64,000 bases of DNA from Paralithodes platypus (Eukaryota; Arthropoda; Malacostraca; Decapoda; Lithodidae): assembly GCA_032716605.1 (NCBI GenBank), contig CM064573.1:6400739-6464738 (forward strand). The letters are read 5' to 3'. Shown in pieces: positions 20,368-31,046 of the stretch. The position numbers and the translations under genes were made by a program. Position 1 is the first letter of the stretch, and each line of letters begins with the position of its first letter. The notes under the pieces are model-generated. The model searched no databases. It saw only the letters and a list, made by a program, of their open reading frames with translations, and was not told the DNA's origin.

Positions 20368-22490
20368 GTGCGAAAATAATTATGTACGAAACTTAATGTT
20401 TACACAACCCAATTGTGTGAGATACAGATTGTTTATGAAACCTCTGGTGCACGACATCTATGACACTGGACTCCTGAGCTTTAACAGGAGTCTGATGGTG
20501 GTTACAAGATATGTTAGAGTCGTGCTATGAGTGATATAGTTAAATTTAGTATGATTACAACGATATAATACCTTAATTGTCGTGGTGTTGGCAGCCCTGC
20601 CACTCAACCCTGACAACCCTGCGGCGTCATCCTGGGTTGTCTGGCCTGAAACATAAATTACATTATAGCCTACTTATAATAGACTTCTAAATCAATCATT
20701 ACACAATAATAACACCTACATCCAAAACACGAACATACATGGCTTTCGCATCTCGGGATGTTGGATTAAAAGGAAAATGTGGGGCAGAAAATGGGTAGGG
20801 AGAGGGATTTAATAAAAATGGGAGCATGGATGGGAGTCGTCACTGCCAACCAAGCAGGCATTTAAACTCGGCTATATCTTGTAATTTACCCCTCATCTAG
20901 CGTCTCCATACGATCTAAAATATCAATGATAATGCAATATAACAACACAGTAAAGGCTTGTATAATATAATGCACTTACAGTCCCGGGAAGTGAAGAAAT
21001 ATATCAGAGCCGTGAACAACACTACTTCACTCTACATAGAACACTGCGCGACTGAGCCTCTGAGGGTCTGAGGCTGCTGGCATCCAAGTCGCACATGTTC
21101 GAACTGATTCCTTCAACACTATGTTGTTTTAGTAAAATATCACCTAATGCGCTATCTGTATGTTAATACTATGAAATATGGTGTATTCTGAAATAGATAT
21201 GTGGCAGTATTGACGATAATAATTTTCCAAATAAATAATGCTCATCATATACAGTATACAATAACGTGCAAGTATTAGAACACAGGTTAAGTCATTGCCA
21301 CTTCTTGATAATTAGATGGTATTATTCTAATAATTAGTAATTCATACATTACTTGCATACTTATCTTGAATGTATCTTTAGTTACATAGGCTATCTTGCC
21401 AATGTTATCTAAATGTTGTTGTTGTTGTTGTTGTTGTTCCCCAAGCTGCCTGGCCGAACAGCCCCAAGGCCCCGAGCAGGGCCATAACCAAGCGCCCCAA
21501 CAGAACCCTCCCTGCCGACCACAATAAAGCCTGGGTGACCGAAGCCACTCCATGGCGGGGAGCTGAGGAGGGTGCGGAAACGCCCAGGAAACCAAAGCCC
21601 AACCCAGGGCCCTGTGCCCCTCAGCAATTATGAAGAGAAAGTTGAGGGGCAAAGGAAAAATGTGACGCTTTAGCTTCCAATCTTAGTAGATTGGGAGGTC
21701 AATCCACGGAAGAGATCTAGATCTAGAAAATATATAAGTAAAAGGAACAGTCAGAGTAAGCTATGGGTATGGCAGAGATCGCTCAGCTCTCACTCTGATA
21801 GACCAGCCCATCACCACATGACTAGAACCCAATCCTCTCGGCATCAGCTAGGAAAGGCCCTAGAAAGCCGCCTTTGGCGGGGGAATAGCTCCCCTATTTC
21901 AACCCCTTTCGGGATTGGGCACCCGCCATGTTATCTAAATGTAGATTCTACATTTAGATGAATCTACATGTTATCTAAATGTAGATTCAGTAGGCTACTA
22001 ATGATATCAAGGAGTCGTGTATACAGCAAAATACGAAACCTGCTTCCTGACTAAGTGAAGGTAACAATATAACCCAAACTACTTCTCTCTCCATGGTTAT
22101 GATTTATAATAAATGGTTATAAAATAATATTCCAAATTATATGTAGCCTAAATATCAGTCCAGCGAGAGGTTGGTGTTCCCGGAGTGATGGAGGTGACAA
22201 AGCAACATCTACACTGCCATAAATACTGTGTTATCTCGTGTTTACAACTTTACTCAAATGTCAGATCAATGTTGGAGTAAACTGGTCAACTAAAATAGCT
22301 ATGTGCAATTATTTACCATTGTAGTGATGACCTAGGTAATAGGTGAGAATGATGATGTAGTAATTATGCTTTATTCTTATCATATTACGTGAGGTGAGTA
22401 GCCTACTATCTCAGGTGATGAAGTTTATTATATTAGGTGAGGTGTGTTGCCTACTATCTCAGGTGATGAAGTTTATTATACTATTCAAGG
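20368..22490 (+). repeat. Direct duplication, copy B (2.1 kb)
   Basis: Collinear with copy A at 12300-14395. It starts directly after the TTAA of the T1 right end. It carries the (AAC)n-tailed retroelement at 21402-21942, absent from copy A. Its far end has a 51-bp tandem pair (GTAGCCTACTATCTCAGGTG and GTTGCCTACTATCTCAGGTG), and copy A has a diverged equivalent. Confidence 0.8.
21402..21942 (-). mobile_element. (AAC)n-tailed SINE-like retroelement, longest copy
   Basis: A 511-bp body (21417-21927) lies between 15-bp direct repeats ATGTTATCTAAATGT (21402-21416 and 21928-21942). On the minus strand it starts GGCGGGTGCCCAATCCCGAA, passes through several short perfect hairpins (CCCGAAAGGGG, GGGGAGCTATTCCCC, CCGCCAAAGGCGG), and ends in (AAC)n. 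Copy A of the host duplication lacks it, so insertion followed the duplication. There is no tRNA-like promoter and no credible protein. Confidence 0.8.
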
Positions 22491-23045
22491 CTTACCCGCA
22501 CTTGTTTGTTAATTGACATACCCGGTATAGTAAACAATATGACTATAGACAGTTGTTACTGTTTGTGGTGCAGCATACACACGGATGCTCTGGATAATTG
22601 TGATATGATTCGTGTTTACATTACTGAGCTTTTAAGGTTGTCTCTCTTTTATATGGCAATTATGAGTATTATCATCTGTTAAATAACCTACCGCTAGGTG
22701 GTTATATTAATCTTAAGAAAGAACACTAATAATTGAGAGGTAAAACATAATGTTCATTGTGTTAAATTATTCGAAACTACCTTTCCATTACCCTTTCCTT
22801 ATTAAATAAATGTATTAAATATGATGGGATAATGTTACATCCATTTCGTTGATCATGTTAGTAAATAATCTAGTTGAATATAATAATCTGGTGGTAATTA
22901 CCGTAACTAAATATAGTCAATAATCCACATTGAAGACAACTAATATACATGCATTTGTTAGAAAACAAAAAAAACACGCAGAGTTACGTAAGAGTGAGAA
23001 GTTACTCAACTTATATTTAAAATCACTGCTAAAATTAAGTTTCAT
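22491..23045. other. AT-rich intergenic DNA
   Basis: No gene or named repeat seen. Confidence 0.5.
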
Positions 23046-23294
23046 TTTTTTCTATGTGAATGCGGGAGACAAAAGGCAGAACTGCCTGAAACGAGTGCCT
23101 CCCCCAGAGTTGATATAGTGACAGGGCCAAAATCAAGTGACGTTCGAGCTAAAATGCCTGGACACACAGAGTTTGAAGCAATTTAAGTCATAGGAAGAGA
23201 GAAAGACTCTTTCTGGGAGAGAGTTCCAAAGCTCAGCAGTTGAATAGAAGAAAGTCTGAGAATAGCATTTCACTCTTGGGTTGGAGAGTTGCAC
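23046..23294 (-). mobile_element. LINE-B 3' end fragment
   Basis: The reverse complement matches the last ~240 bp of the LINE-B copy at 30.05-30.3 kb: CCAACCCAAGAGTGAAA, the CTCTCCCAGAA-AGTCTTTC block, the GGCCCTGTCAC 3' UTR and a short A-run (T-run at 23046-23051). It is 5'-truncated, as expected from incomplete reverse transcription. Confidence 0.85.
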
Positions 23295-23745
23295 TTAGTT
23301 AATATTATATGTTAATATTCGGCTGTTAAGCAGAAATATTTATAGGGTTAAGTCAATCAAGTAGGCTAGGCTGTGGGTACTGATCTACACACCATTGTCC
23401 TTTGGGGCCCGGGGATGGTGAGTAACAGCTTGGTAGATGGAGGATACTGAATGTATTCAAGTTACCACAGTTTAACTACCCGGATGGGATGGAAAACATC
23501 TCTCCTAACTATTGCATAAGTTATAATATAATAGGGGATCAAAGTATGATTTTCTCAATTGTGGATGAAGCCTGTGTATTACGGGATTCACAGGGAACAC
23601 GGTTGACGATTAACTATTTTCCACTTGTTGACATCTTTCTATTTTCTATGATGAAAATGCAACTATTAAAGAATGTAGTTTGCTTATAACACGAACAATG
23701 GTCATTTTGTTTTCCTGAACTATTTAAAACACAGCAAACCTATTG

Positions 23746-23749
<4 letters not shown>
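23295..23749. other. Intergenic DNA
   Basis: No coding signal or named repeat seen. Confidence 0.5.

Positions 23750-23796
<47 letters not shown>
23750..23796. repeat. (TA)n microsatellite
   Basis: About 23 uninterrupted TA units ending directly at the mariner-like left inverted repeat. A TA target duplication would be hidden inside it. Confidence 0.9.
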
Positions 23797-23799
<3 letters not shown>

Positions 23800-24127
23800 G
23801 GTGATTATAAAGTCCCTATACATTTCAGTGATATGGTTACTAAATACATTTCTTTTGCAGGTAATGTGAAACAATGCTAACAATAGAAGAACAAACAGCC
23901 GTTGTTTGTGTTCGTTCAGTCAGTGACAGGAGGAGGTTGTGTTAATCTGAGTTCCTGCCCGGACCACCTGCTCGTGACCCAGTGACCATACGCACCTACC
24001 TGTGTTTGGAGGCAGTGCACTCGTGTATATATAAAAGTGTTTTAGCTCAGTTTTTAGCTGTTAGTTGACTTATTTGTTTTTGTTTTCTGTACTTATTTGT
24101 TTGCTCCTCGCTAAGCTTTTTGGGATC

Positions 24128-25168
24128 ATGTCAGGTATGGAGTGCGAGTCCTTTACTGAACTGCATCATCTTATTCTCCAGGTAAGGGAAGAGATGGTTG
24201 TGGTGAAGGAAGAGGTATTGGCTCTAAGGGAGGTTAATGTTAAACTTCAGAGGGAAGTGGATTTGATTAAAGACGAAAATCTAGCTTTCAAGCTCAGCCA
24301 AGAGGAAATTAAGTCGAGTAAGGGGAAAAGGGAGGAAGTTGATGACAAATTTTATTCATGGCAGGTTGTTAAAAATACGGGTGGGAAAGTCACACTCAAG
24401 AAGCAGGATAGTAGAATAGGTATGAGTGTGACAAATACATTCTCTCCTTTGCGAGACGAATGTGAGGGAAAAGATAGTCAGGATAAGGGAGGGATAACCG
24501 AAGTGCCTGCCGACGACTCAGCTCCAACCGCTGACGCTGTGCTACCTACCGCTACCTACCACCACCACCACCCCCACCACCACCAAGGGAGCTTCTGCCA
24601 CCACCGGTGGTTCTCCAACTGCAGCTGCTGGATCCTCCCGAGGGAAGGTAAGTCTGTGTCCCGAGAAGGTAAGTCTGTGTCGATTGTGGGCGACTCCACG
24701 GTAAGATATTTAGTTAGGGCTACCCGCACGAAACTTAGGAAGGTTGTGTGTCTGCCTGGCCATGGAGTTGGGAGGGTTTTAGAGAAGATGGACCACATCT
24801 TGGAAGATAGTGGAGATAACCCCATTATCTGTCTCAGTGCCGGGAGTAACGATGTTGGTAAGGGTAGAAGTGAGGAACTGCTGCAGCAGTATCGGGATGT
24901 GTTAGATAAGGTTAGGATGAAGGGAGGGATCCCTGTAGTACATTGAATCCTACCCAGAAGAGGAGTTCCCAAGGAATGGACATCCAGGGCGATTGGTGTC
25001 AATTGCCCTTTGGAGAAATATTGCAAAGAAAAAGCAATACCATTCATTGATAACTGGTTTAGTTTCTATGGGAGAGATGGGATGTACGCAAGGGATGGGG
25101 TTCATCTTTCACGGTTAGGGGTTTCTACATTAGCTAGTTCTTTAGATAGGGTGGTTGTGGGGTTTTGA
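24128..25168 (+). pseudogene. CR1-A ORF1: coiled coil plus SGNH-esterase domain
   Basis: From the ATG at 24128 the product begins MSGMECESFTELHH. A coiled-coil-like heptad stretch of about 40 residues follows (EEVLALREVNVKLQREVDLI). A low-complexity His-rich and Ser/Cys-rich linker comes next, then an in-frame ~21-bp tandem duplication (REGKSVS twice). The C-terminal domain has all SGNH blocks: GDS in IVGDSTVRYL, GSND in LSAGSNDVGKG, and DGVH in RDGVHLSRLG. CR1 ORF1 proteins of this type are RNA-binding partners of ORF2, and their esterase activity is thought to aid membrane or ribonucleoprotein association. A TGA at 24944-24946 splits the frame, with coding sequence continuing in phase to TGA at 25166-25168. 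Confidence 0.8.
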
Positions 25169-25302
25169 ACAGAAATATTGAGAGTGTAAATGAGAGGTTA
25201 AATGGAACAATTTTAGCGTCAGGCGAAAGGGATAAGGATATTCAGTCTCATGCTAAAAATGATGACTATATTGCAAATGATAGTAGTGATGGTGCAACGT
25301 AA

Positions 25303-25578
25303 GATGGAAATGTCGTTAGAAATAAAGGTAAATTAGATATAAAGAAAAGAAGTAAATTGAGAGTATATTACACAAACTGTAGGAGTCTATGTAACAAAAT
25401 GAACGAACTTAGAGCCCTTGTTAGCAAAGAAAATATAGACATAATAGCGCTAACTGAAACGTGGATTAATACAGAAGCCAGGCATTTTTTAGCAGAATTT
25501 GATATACCAGGATAGCCTATAGTTTGTTTAAATATGACCGAACAAGTAAGAGGGGTGGCGGTATAGCAGTGTTTGTCA

Positions 25579-25643
<65 letters not shown>

Positions 25644-28600
25644 CAACTTACTTCCTCTCGGGCATAGGCTGAGAGCCTTAACATTCACCGCTTTACAATG
25701 AACAGTGAAGCCCGTGAGGTCTTGTTCCAGTCTAGGGAGTGAGACATGTGAAGCACGTAGAGTACAACGAGCACCTGCCATCTTGCCTTCACATGAGGCA
25801 CGGTGCTCACTCATGGCCCGAAACAACCCCATCTCTGAAGCCACCTCGTTCCCGTGCTTCACTGTCTCACCCCTACACTCGGACTCTCACACTTACACAC
25901 ACACACAACGCCACCTGTTGAGCAGATAACTCACCAGGCATTGCACCCCAATAGCATATTTTGAATATGGGAATATTCATACAGTGCTATTTAATCAGGG
26001 AACAATGAGGGTATTTTATTGACGTTTCGGTGGGCTTGTGGTAATGCACTGATACCAGGTACAGCACAAATTCCATCCCAATAATATCTTCCCATTGATA
26101 TATCGGGATTTGAACCCGGGACCTTTGGATTACCAGGCCAGTGGCAAGACCACTCCACCACACCTCCCCTAAGTACATTAAAAAGCTGTATTAAATCAGG
26201 TATTAGACTAAATAACGATAATGAAAGTGTTTGGTACTAGAGGTTAACGAAGGTAGTGAGACCATAGTTATTGGAGTTATGTATAGACCGCCAAATATGA
26301 GTAGAAATGACGGAACGTCATTATGGGAGGAAAATAAAATGGCATCAAGATTTAGCAATGTGTGCATTATGGGGGATTTTAATTTTCCGAATATAGATTG
26401 GCAGCATCAAATAGGAGACTCTGATTCTGAGGAGTTTATAGAGGTAGTACAAGATAGTTTTTTATTTCAATTCATAGATACGCTGACTAGAGGTAATAAT
26501 ATTCTCGATTTAGTTTTCAGTAACAATGAACATATGGTAAATAATGTAGAGATAGGGGACCACCTAGGAAATAGTGACCACAATTCTGTGTATTTTAATA
26601 TACAATGGAAAGGTAATACCAGAGAGAATACAACATTAATACCTGACTTCAGAAAAGCCAATTATGGTGGGTTAAGAAGAGCCCTATTAGCTGACCCTAT
26701 GGTAAAAAAATTAAGTCGATCCAGGTGTCCAAATGAGTGTACCCCTTCTCAGGCACCTGTCATCTTAAGTCAGGAAGAGACGTCAACCTTGGTAGATACA
26801 TACGATAATTTTATCGAGTCAGTATTCAATGCACAAAATAAATACATCCCCAAAAGAAAATTTAGATCAACACAGAACCAACCCAAATGGATGCATAATA
26901 GACTATTAGATCTTCTAGGACAAAAGAGAGGAATATATAGAAAAATTAGGAAAGGCGAAATTCACCTACTTGCTTACTATCAGAATCTATCAAGACAGGT
27001 AAAAAAGGATATTAGGAAAGAAAAAAGAAATGATGAAATTAAGGTTGCCAATGACTCAAAAAATAATCCTAAAGGTTTTTACCAACTATATAAATCCAAG
27101 GTTAGAGATGTAATTGGTCCCCTTAAAACTTCGATAGGAGAAATGACAGAAAATTATTTAGAAATGTGCAGTACATTAAATAGTCAATTTCTTTCCGTTT
27201 TCACTAATGAAAATTTGGCACAGTTTCCAGAAGTCCGTAAGGTATATAGCGATAGTATAGAAAATAGGTTAAGTACGATTACTATAAGTAGAAATGATGT
27301 GCTTAAGGAAATTGACAGACTGAAACCTCATAAATCGCCTGGTCCTGATGAGGTATATGCTAGAGTATTAAAAGAATGTAGGGATGAGTTAAGTTACCCA
27401 TTAACATTTTTATTTAACAAGTCATTGGAGACAGGTATAGTTCCAGAAGCTTGGAAGCTTGCAAACGTAGTTCCGATCTTCAAAAAGGTGACAAATCAAT
27501 AGCATCCAATTACCGTCCCATTAGTCTTACATCAATCATAGGAAAGCTACTAGAGTCAATTATTGCTAGTAAAATTAGAAACCACTTAGATACATTTAAT
27601 TTAATAAATTCTTCTCAGCATGGATTCACTCAGGGACGTTCTTGCCTTACTAATTTGCTTAGTTTTTTCTCAGAGGTATATGAAGCAGTAGATAATGACA
27701 AGTCATATGATATAATATATTTAGATTTCAGTAAAGCTTTCGACAGAGTCCCCCATGAGAGATTGGTGAGAAAGGTTGAGGCGCATGGAATAGGTGGGGC
27801 GTTTTTGGGATGGATTAGGTCATGGAAGCAGAGAGTCAGCATAAATGGTACGAAGTCAGAATGGGGAGCAGTCAAAAGTGGTGTCCCCCAGGGATCTGTA
27901 TTAGGTCCTCTGTTGTTTGTTATATACATAAATGACCTTGATTTAGGTATAACTAGTAGGATAAGTAAATTTGCAGACGATACCAAAATGGGGAGAACAA
28001 TTGATTCAGATAGAGATATAGAGTGCCTCCAAAGGGATCTAGATACCTTACACGAATGGTCAGTAAATTGGCAGATGAAGTTTAACATTGACAAATGCAA
28101 GGTATTAAAGATAGGGAAGATGCATACAAATGTTAAATATAAACTAGCTAATATGGAATTAGAAAACTCGAATTGTGAGAAAGATCTAGGTGTGTTTGTT
28201 AGCAATGATTTGAAGCCTAGACAACAGTGTATAAGCGTTCGAAACAAGGCAAACAGGATTCTCGGGTTCATCTCTAGGAGTGTGAGTAACAGAACTGCTG
28301 ATGTTATCTTAAAACTTTACTTGTCATTAGTGAGACCCCATATGGATTATGCTGTTCAATTTTCGTGTCCTTATTACAGACTGGACATAGATTCATTGGA
28401 GAAAGTACAACGTAGAATGACAAAAATTATCCATAATATTAGAAATCTTCCGTATAAAGAAAGGTTGAAGAAATTAGGCTTACATTCGTTAGAGAGACGC
28501 AGAGTTGGAGGGGATATGATAGAGGTGTTCAAGTGGGTTAGTGGGATTAACAAAGGGGACATGACAAATGTACTAAAGCTCAGTGATAGCGAAAGAACTC

Positions 28601-28682
28601 ATACCAATGGTTTCAAATTAGATAAATTTTGTTTCAGAAAAGATATAGGCAAATATTGGTTTGGTAACAGAGTTGTAGATGT
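25303..28682 (+). pseudogene. CR1-A ORF2: endonuclease and reverse transcriptase, disrupted
   Basis: The endonuclease begins LRVYYTNCRSLCNKMNEL and has ALTETWINTE. A 1-nt loss at about 25514 precedes SINE-1 (25581-26170). The frame resumes at 26171 with a shift near 26238, then VMYRPPN, GDFNFPNIDW and the catalytic SDHNSV of the APE-type nuclease. A 1-nt deletion near 27486 shifts the frame inside FKKGDKSIASNYRPISL. The reverse transcriptase is otherwise complete: YLDFSKAFDRVPH, SGVPQGSVLGPLL and KFADDTK, with FADD at 27970-27981. The C-terminal IRNLPYKERLKKLGL region follows. LINE-B interrupts at 28682 and a few codons (WNGLPSAIVGLKTIGSF) lie beyond it at 30312-30366. Confidence 0.85.
25581..26170 (-). 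mobile_element. SINE-1, full-length copy inside CR1-A
   Basis: Minus strand: a tRNA-like head with A box TGGTGGAGTGGT and B box GGTTCAAATCCCG, a body shared with 60459-60945, and a tail of (TA)n followed by about 30 A (the T-run at 25581-25613). It interrupts the CR1-A endonuclease coding sequence. It contains an additional ~100 bp relative to the 60-kb copy, including an ACACACAC stretch. Confidence 0.9.
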
Positions 28683-30210
28683 ACTTTCTACCCTCTCTGG
28701 GCTTAACACTAATAAGGCGTACGGTCCGGACGGTGTTCCTCCTGTTGTTCTCAAAAACTGTGCTTCCGTGCTGACTCCCTGACTAGGCAAACTCTTTCGT
28801 CTCTGTCTATCCTCTAACGTCTTCCCTTCATGCTGGAAGTTTGCTCACATTCAACCTGTCCCAAAGAAGGGTGACCGCTCTCAACCCTCCAACTATCGTC
28901 CAATTGCTCTTATCTCTTGTCTTTCTAAAGTTTTTGAAACTATTCTTGCTTCCAAATTTCTTAAGCATTTCTCTTCTCATAATCTGCTCTCAGATCGCCA
29001 GTATGGCTTCCTTAAGGGTCGCTCTATTGGTGATCTTTCATATCTTACTAACTCTTGGTCATCCTCCTTTCGGGACTTCGGTGAGACTTTTTCTATTGCA
29101 CTAGACATATCGAAAGCCTTCGATAGAGTCTGGCATAAATCTTTAATTTCTAAACTACCCTCCTTCGGTTTCTATCCCTCCATCTGTGCCTTTGTCTCTA
29201 ATTTCCTTTCCGGCCGTTCCATAGCTGCGGTTGTGGACGGCCATTGTTCACTTCCTCACCCTATAAACTCCGGTGTTCCTCAGGGCTCTGTCCTATCTCC
29301 TATTCTCTTTCTAATTTTTATAAATGATCTCCTTAACTGTACCTTAATTCCCATCCATTCATACGCAGACGACTCAACCTTACACTACTCCATTAGTTTT
29401 TCAGAACGCCCCAGCCAGCAATCCCTCAACGACAAACGTAATGAAGCCATAGAACTCTTAAATTCTGATCTAAATACTATTTCCAATTGGGGCAGAGAAA
29501 ACCTTGTTAACTTTAATGCTTCCAAAACCCAATTTCTCCATCTATCTACCCGTCAGGATCTCCCAGCGGACTATCCCTTATTCTTCAACAATACAAAAAT
29601 CAACCCTTCATCTTCTCCCAATATTCTTGGTGTCTCTTTTTTCTTCTGCTCTCATTTGGAAGGACCATATTACCAGTCTTGCTAAGGCAGCCTCCCAGAA
29701 GCTGGGTGTGCTCAAACCGCCTTAGGGTGTTCTTTTCCCCTGCACAGCTTCTTGCTCTGTACAGGGGCATAGTGCGCCCTTGTATTGAGTATTGTTCACA
29801 TGTGTGGGGAGGTTCCTCTCACACCGCTCTCCTAGACAAAGTTGAAAGGAAGGCCTTTCGTATCATTAACTCCCGTCCACTCACCAACTCTCTGCAATCT
29901 CTCTCTCTCCGCCGCAATGTTGCATCCCTCTCGCTATTTCTATCGCTACTATAATAATCAGTGTTCCTCAGAGCTATCCCAGTGCATACCACCTCCTTTA
30001 CGTAGGGCACGTGGTACCCGTCTTGCAACTCAATCCCACCCCTACTCTGTGCAACTCTCCAACCCAAGAGTGAAACGTTACTCTCAAACTTTCTTCTACT
30101 CAACATGTGAGCTCTGGAACTCTCTCCCAGAATCAGTCTTTCCCTCTTCCTATGACTTAAATTGCTTCAAACTCCGTGTGTCCAGGCATTTTGGCTCGAA
30201 CGTCCCTTGA
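28683..30210 (+). pseudogene. LINE-B reverse transcriptase
   Basis: Reads LSTLSGLNTNKAYGPDG, an in-frame TGA at 28780-28782, then KKGDRSQPSNYRPIAL, IALDISKAFDRVWHK, NSGVPQGSVLSPILF and the catalytic YADD at 29362-29373. C-terminal motifs are ISNWGRENLVNF, GIVRPCIEYCSHVW and ELWNSLPESVF, with the stop at 30208-30210. Single-base insertions near 29640, 29716 and 29937 shift the frame. It is a reverse transcriptase of the Jockey/I type of non-LTR elements by general motif layout; I cannot fix the clade. No endonuclease remains in this copy. Confidence 0.85.
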
Positions 30211-30311
30211 TTTTGGCCCTGTCACTCTTTCAACTATGGGGGAGGCACTCGTTATAGGCAGTCATGCCTTTTGCCTCCCTCAATCACATAGAAAAAAAAA
30301 AAAAAAAAAAA
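28683..30311 (+). mobile_element. LINE-B, 5'-truncated copy with poly(A), inside CR1-A
   Basis: A second non-LTR retrotransposon type interrupts the CR1-A C-terminus. On the left CR1 stops after GTTGTAGATG, and on the right it resumes at ATGGGTGGAATGG after an A-run (30291-30311). At most three or four bases (ATG/GATG) could be a target duplication, or they are microhomology. The uninterrupted 58-kb CR1 copy reads straight across this site, confirming the insertion. Confidence 0.9.
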
Positions 30312-30369
30312 ATGGGTGGAATGGACTACCAAGTGCTATAGTGGGTTTAAAAACGATAGGGAGCTTTAA

Positions 30370-30799
30370 CCCGTGGAGCCCCGGCTAGTTTTGTAATGTT
30401 TGCGCACCAGAACCCGGCCGGTTTTCAAAAAATGGTTTTATTCCAGAAACAATAGCGAATGGGTTAGGAATGAAGGAAAAACCACGAAAAACCGCTCAAA
30501 AAGCTTAAAAAATGGTCCTACAGAGCCCCCGAAAACGGATTTTACAAGAGTAAAAAATTGAAGGCAATTATCCCAAAAAACCAGGTTATTGCGCGCTCGC
30601 ACGCACGTGGACTTTGAGAGTTTTCAACCATCGGCACGGTTGCGTGGGATACGTACACAGTTCCCATACAAATCTGAGATTGTTGTATTAACAGGTGCGG
30701 CCAGATTTCACCCTAAATTCTGAAAGCCAGGCCCCAGCAGGCTAGCTATGAATAACCTGGTTAACAATTTCAAGTGAACTGGTTGTGTTGCAGATGAAG
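30370..30799. other. Unassigned segment between CR1-A and the mariner-like remnant
   Basis: It begins directly after TTAA (30366-30369) with CCCGTGGAGCCCCGG, the same style of end as the TTAA MITEs, but no matching right end is visible. There is no coding signal. Confidence 0.4.
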
Positions 30800-30940
30800 A
30801 ATGTCCTGGGAGGCTGGCCATAACGCCAGAAACCGTGCAAAGTGTACAGGATGTGATCCTGGCGATCCTGGTAGATGCTCAGGGCTACGGAAATTTAGTA
30901 GGGAGCTTGGTATTCCACAATCCACTGTGTGGAACAAACA
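30800..30940 (+). pseudogene. Tc1/mariner-like transposase helix-turn-helix relic
   Basis: Translation gives CPGRLAITPETVQSVQDVI, then with a frame change DPGRCSGLRKFSRELGIPQ and STVW. The order of a P-G-R motif, T-P-E-T-V and R-E-L-G-I-P-Q-S-T-V-W is the usual second helix-turn-helix of such transposases. It runs straight into the right inverted repeat, so the catalytic domain was deleted. Confidence 0.65.
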
Positions 30941-31046
30941 ACGGCTGCTCGTTCTTCTATTGTTAGCATTGCTTCATATTACCTGCAAAATATATTTATT
31001 TAGTAACAATATCACTGAAATGTATAGGGACTTTATAATCACCCTG

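Larger units (their letters stand above)
23935..30368 (+). mobile_element. CR1-like LINE, near full length, interrupted (CR1-A)
   Basis: It holds an ORF1 with an SGNH-esterase domain and an ORF2 with endonuclease and reverse transcriptase, in the usual CR1 order. The 5' border is approximate: a TATATAAAAG motif at about 24029-24038 precedes ORF1. SINE-1 interrupts it at 25581-26170 and LINE-B at 28683-30311. After LINE-B it resumes with GGGTGGAATGGACTACC and stops at GAGCTTTAA (30369), where a TTAACCCGTGGAGCCCC sequence begins. The last codons and 3' UTR present in the 58-kb copy are missing. Confidence 0.8.
23797..31046. mobile_element. Tc1/mariner-like element, 113-bp inverted repeats, filled by other elements
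   Basis: The left end (23797-23909) begins CAGGGTGATTATAAAGTCCC. The right end (30934-31046) is its inverted, slightly diverged copy, and TA dinucleotides flank both. Just inside the left end a frame gives LTIEEQTAVVCVRS. Before the right end come pieces of the helix-turn-helix region (ITPETVQSVQDVILA in one frame, then FSRELGIPQSTVWN in another). These are typical of the N-terminal DNA-binding half of Tc1/mariner-type transposases. The DDE catalytic part is absent. About 7 kb inside is a CR1-like LINE carrying further insertions. Confidence 0.7.

Noticed and set aside
30370..30764. A TTAA-bounded element between 30366 and 30764
   Set aside because: TTAA occurs at both places, but the sequences just inside are not inverted repeats, so only the left end is suggestive.
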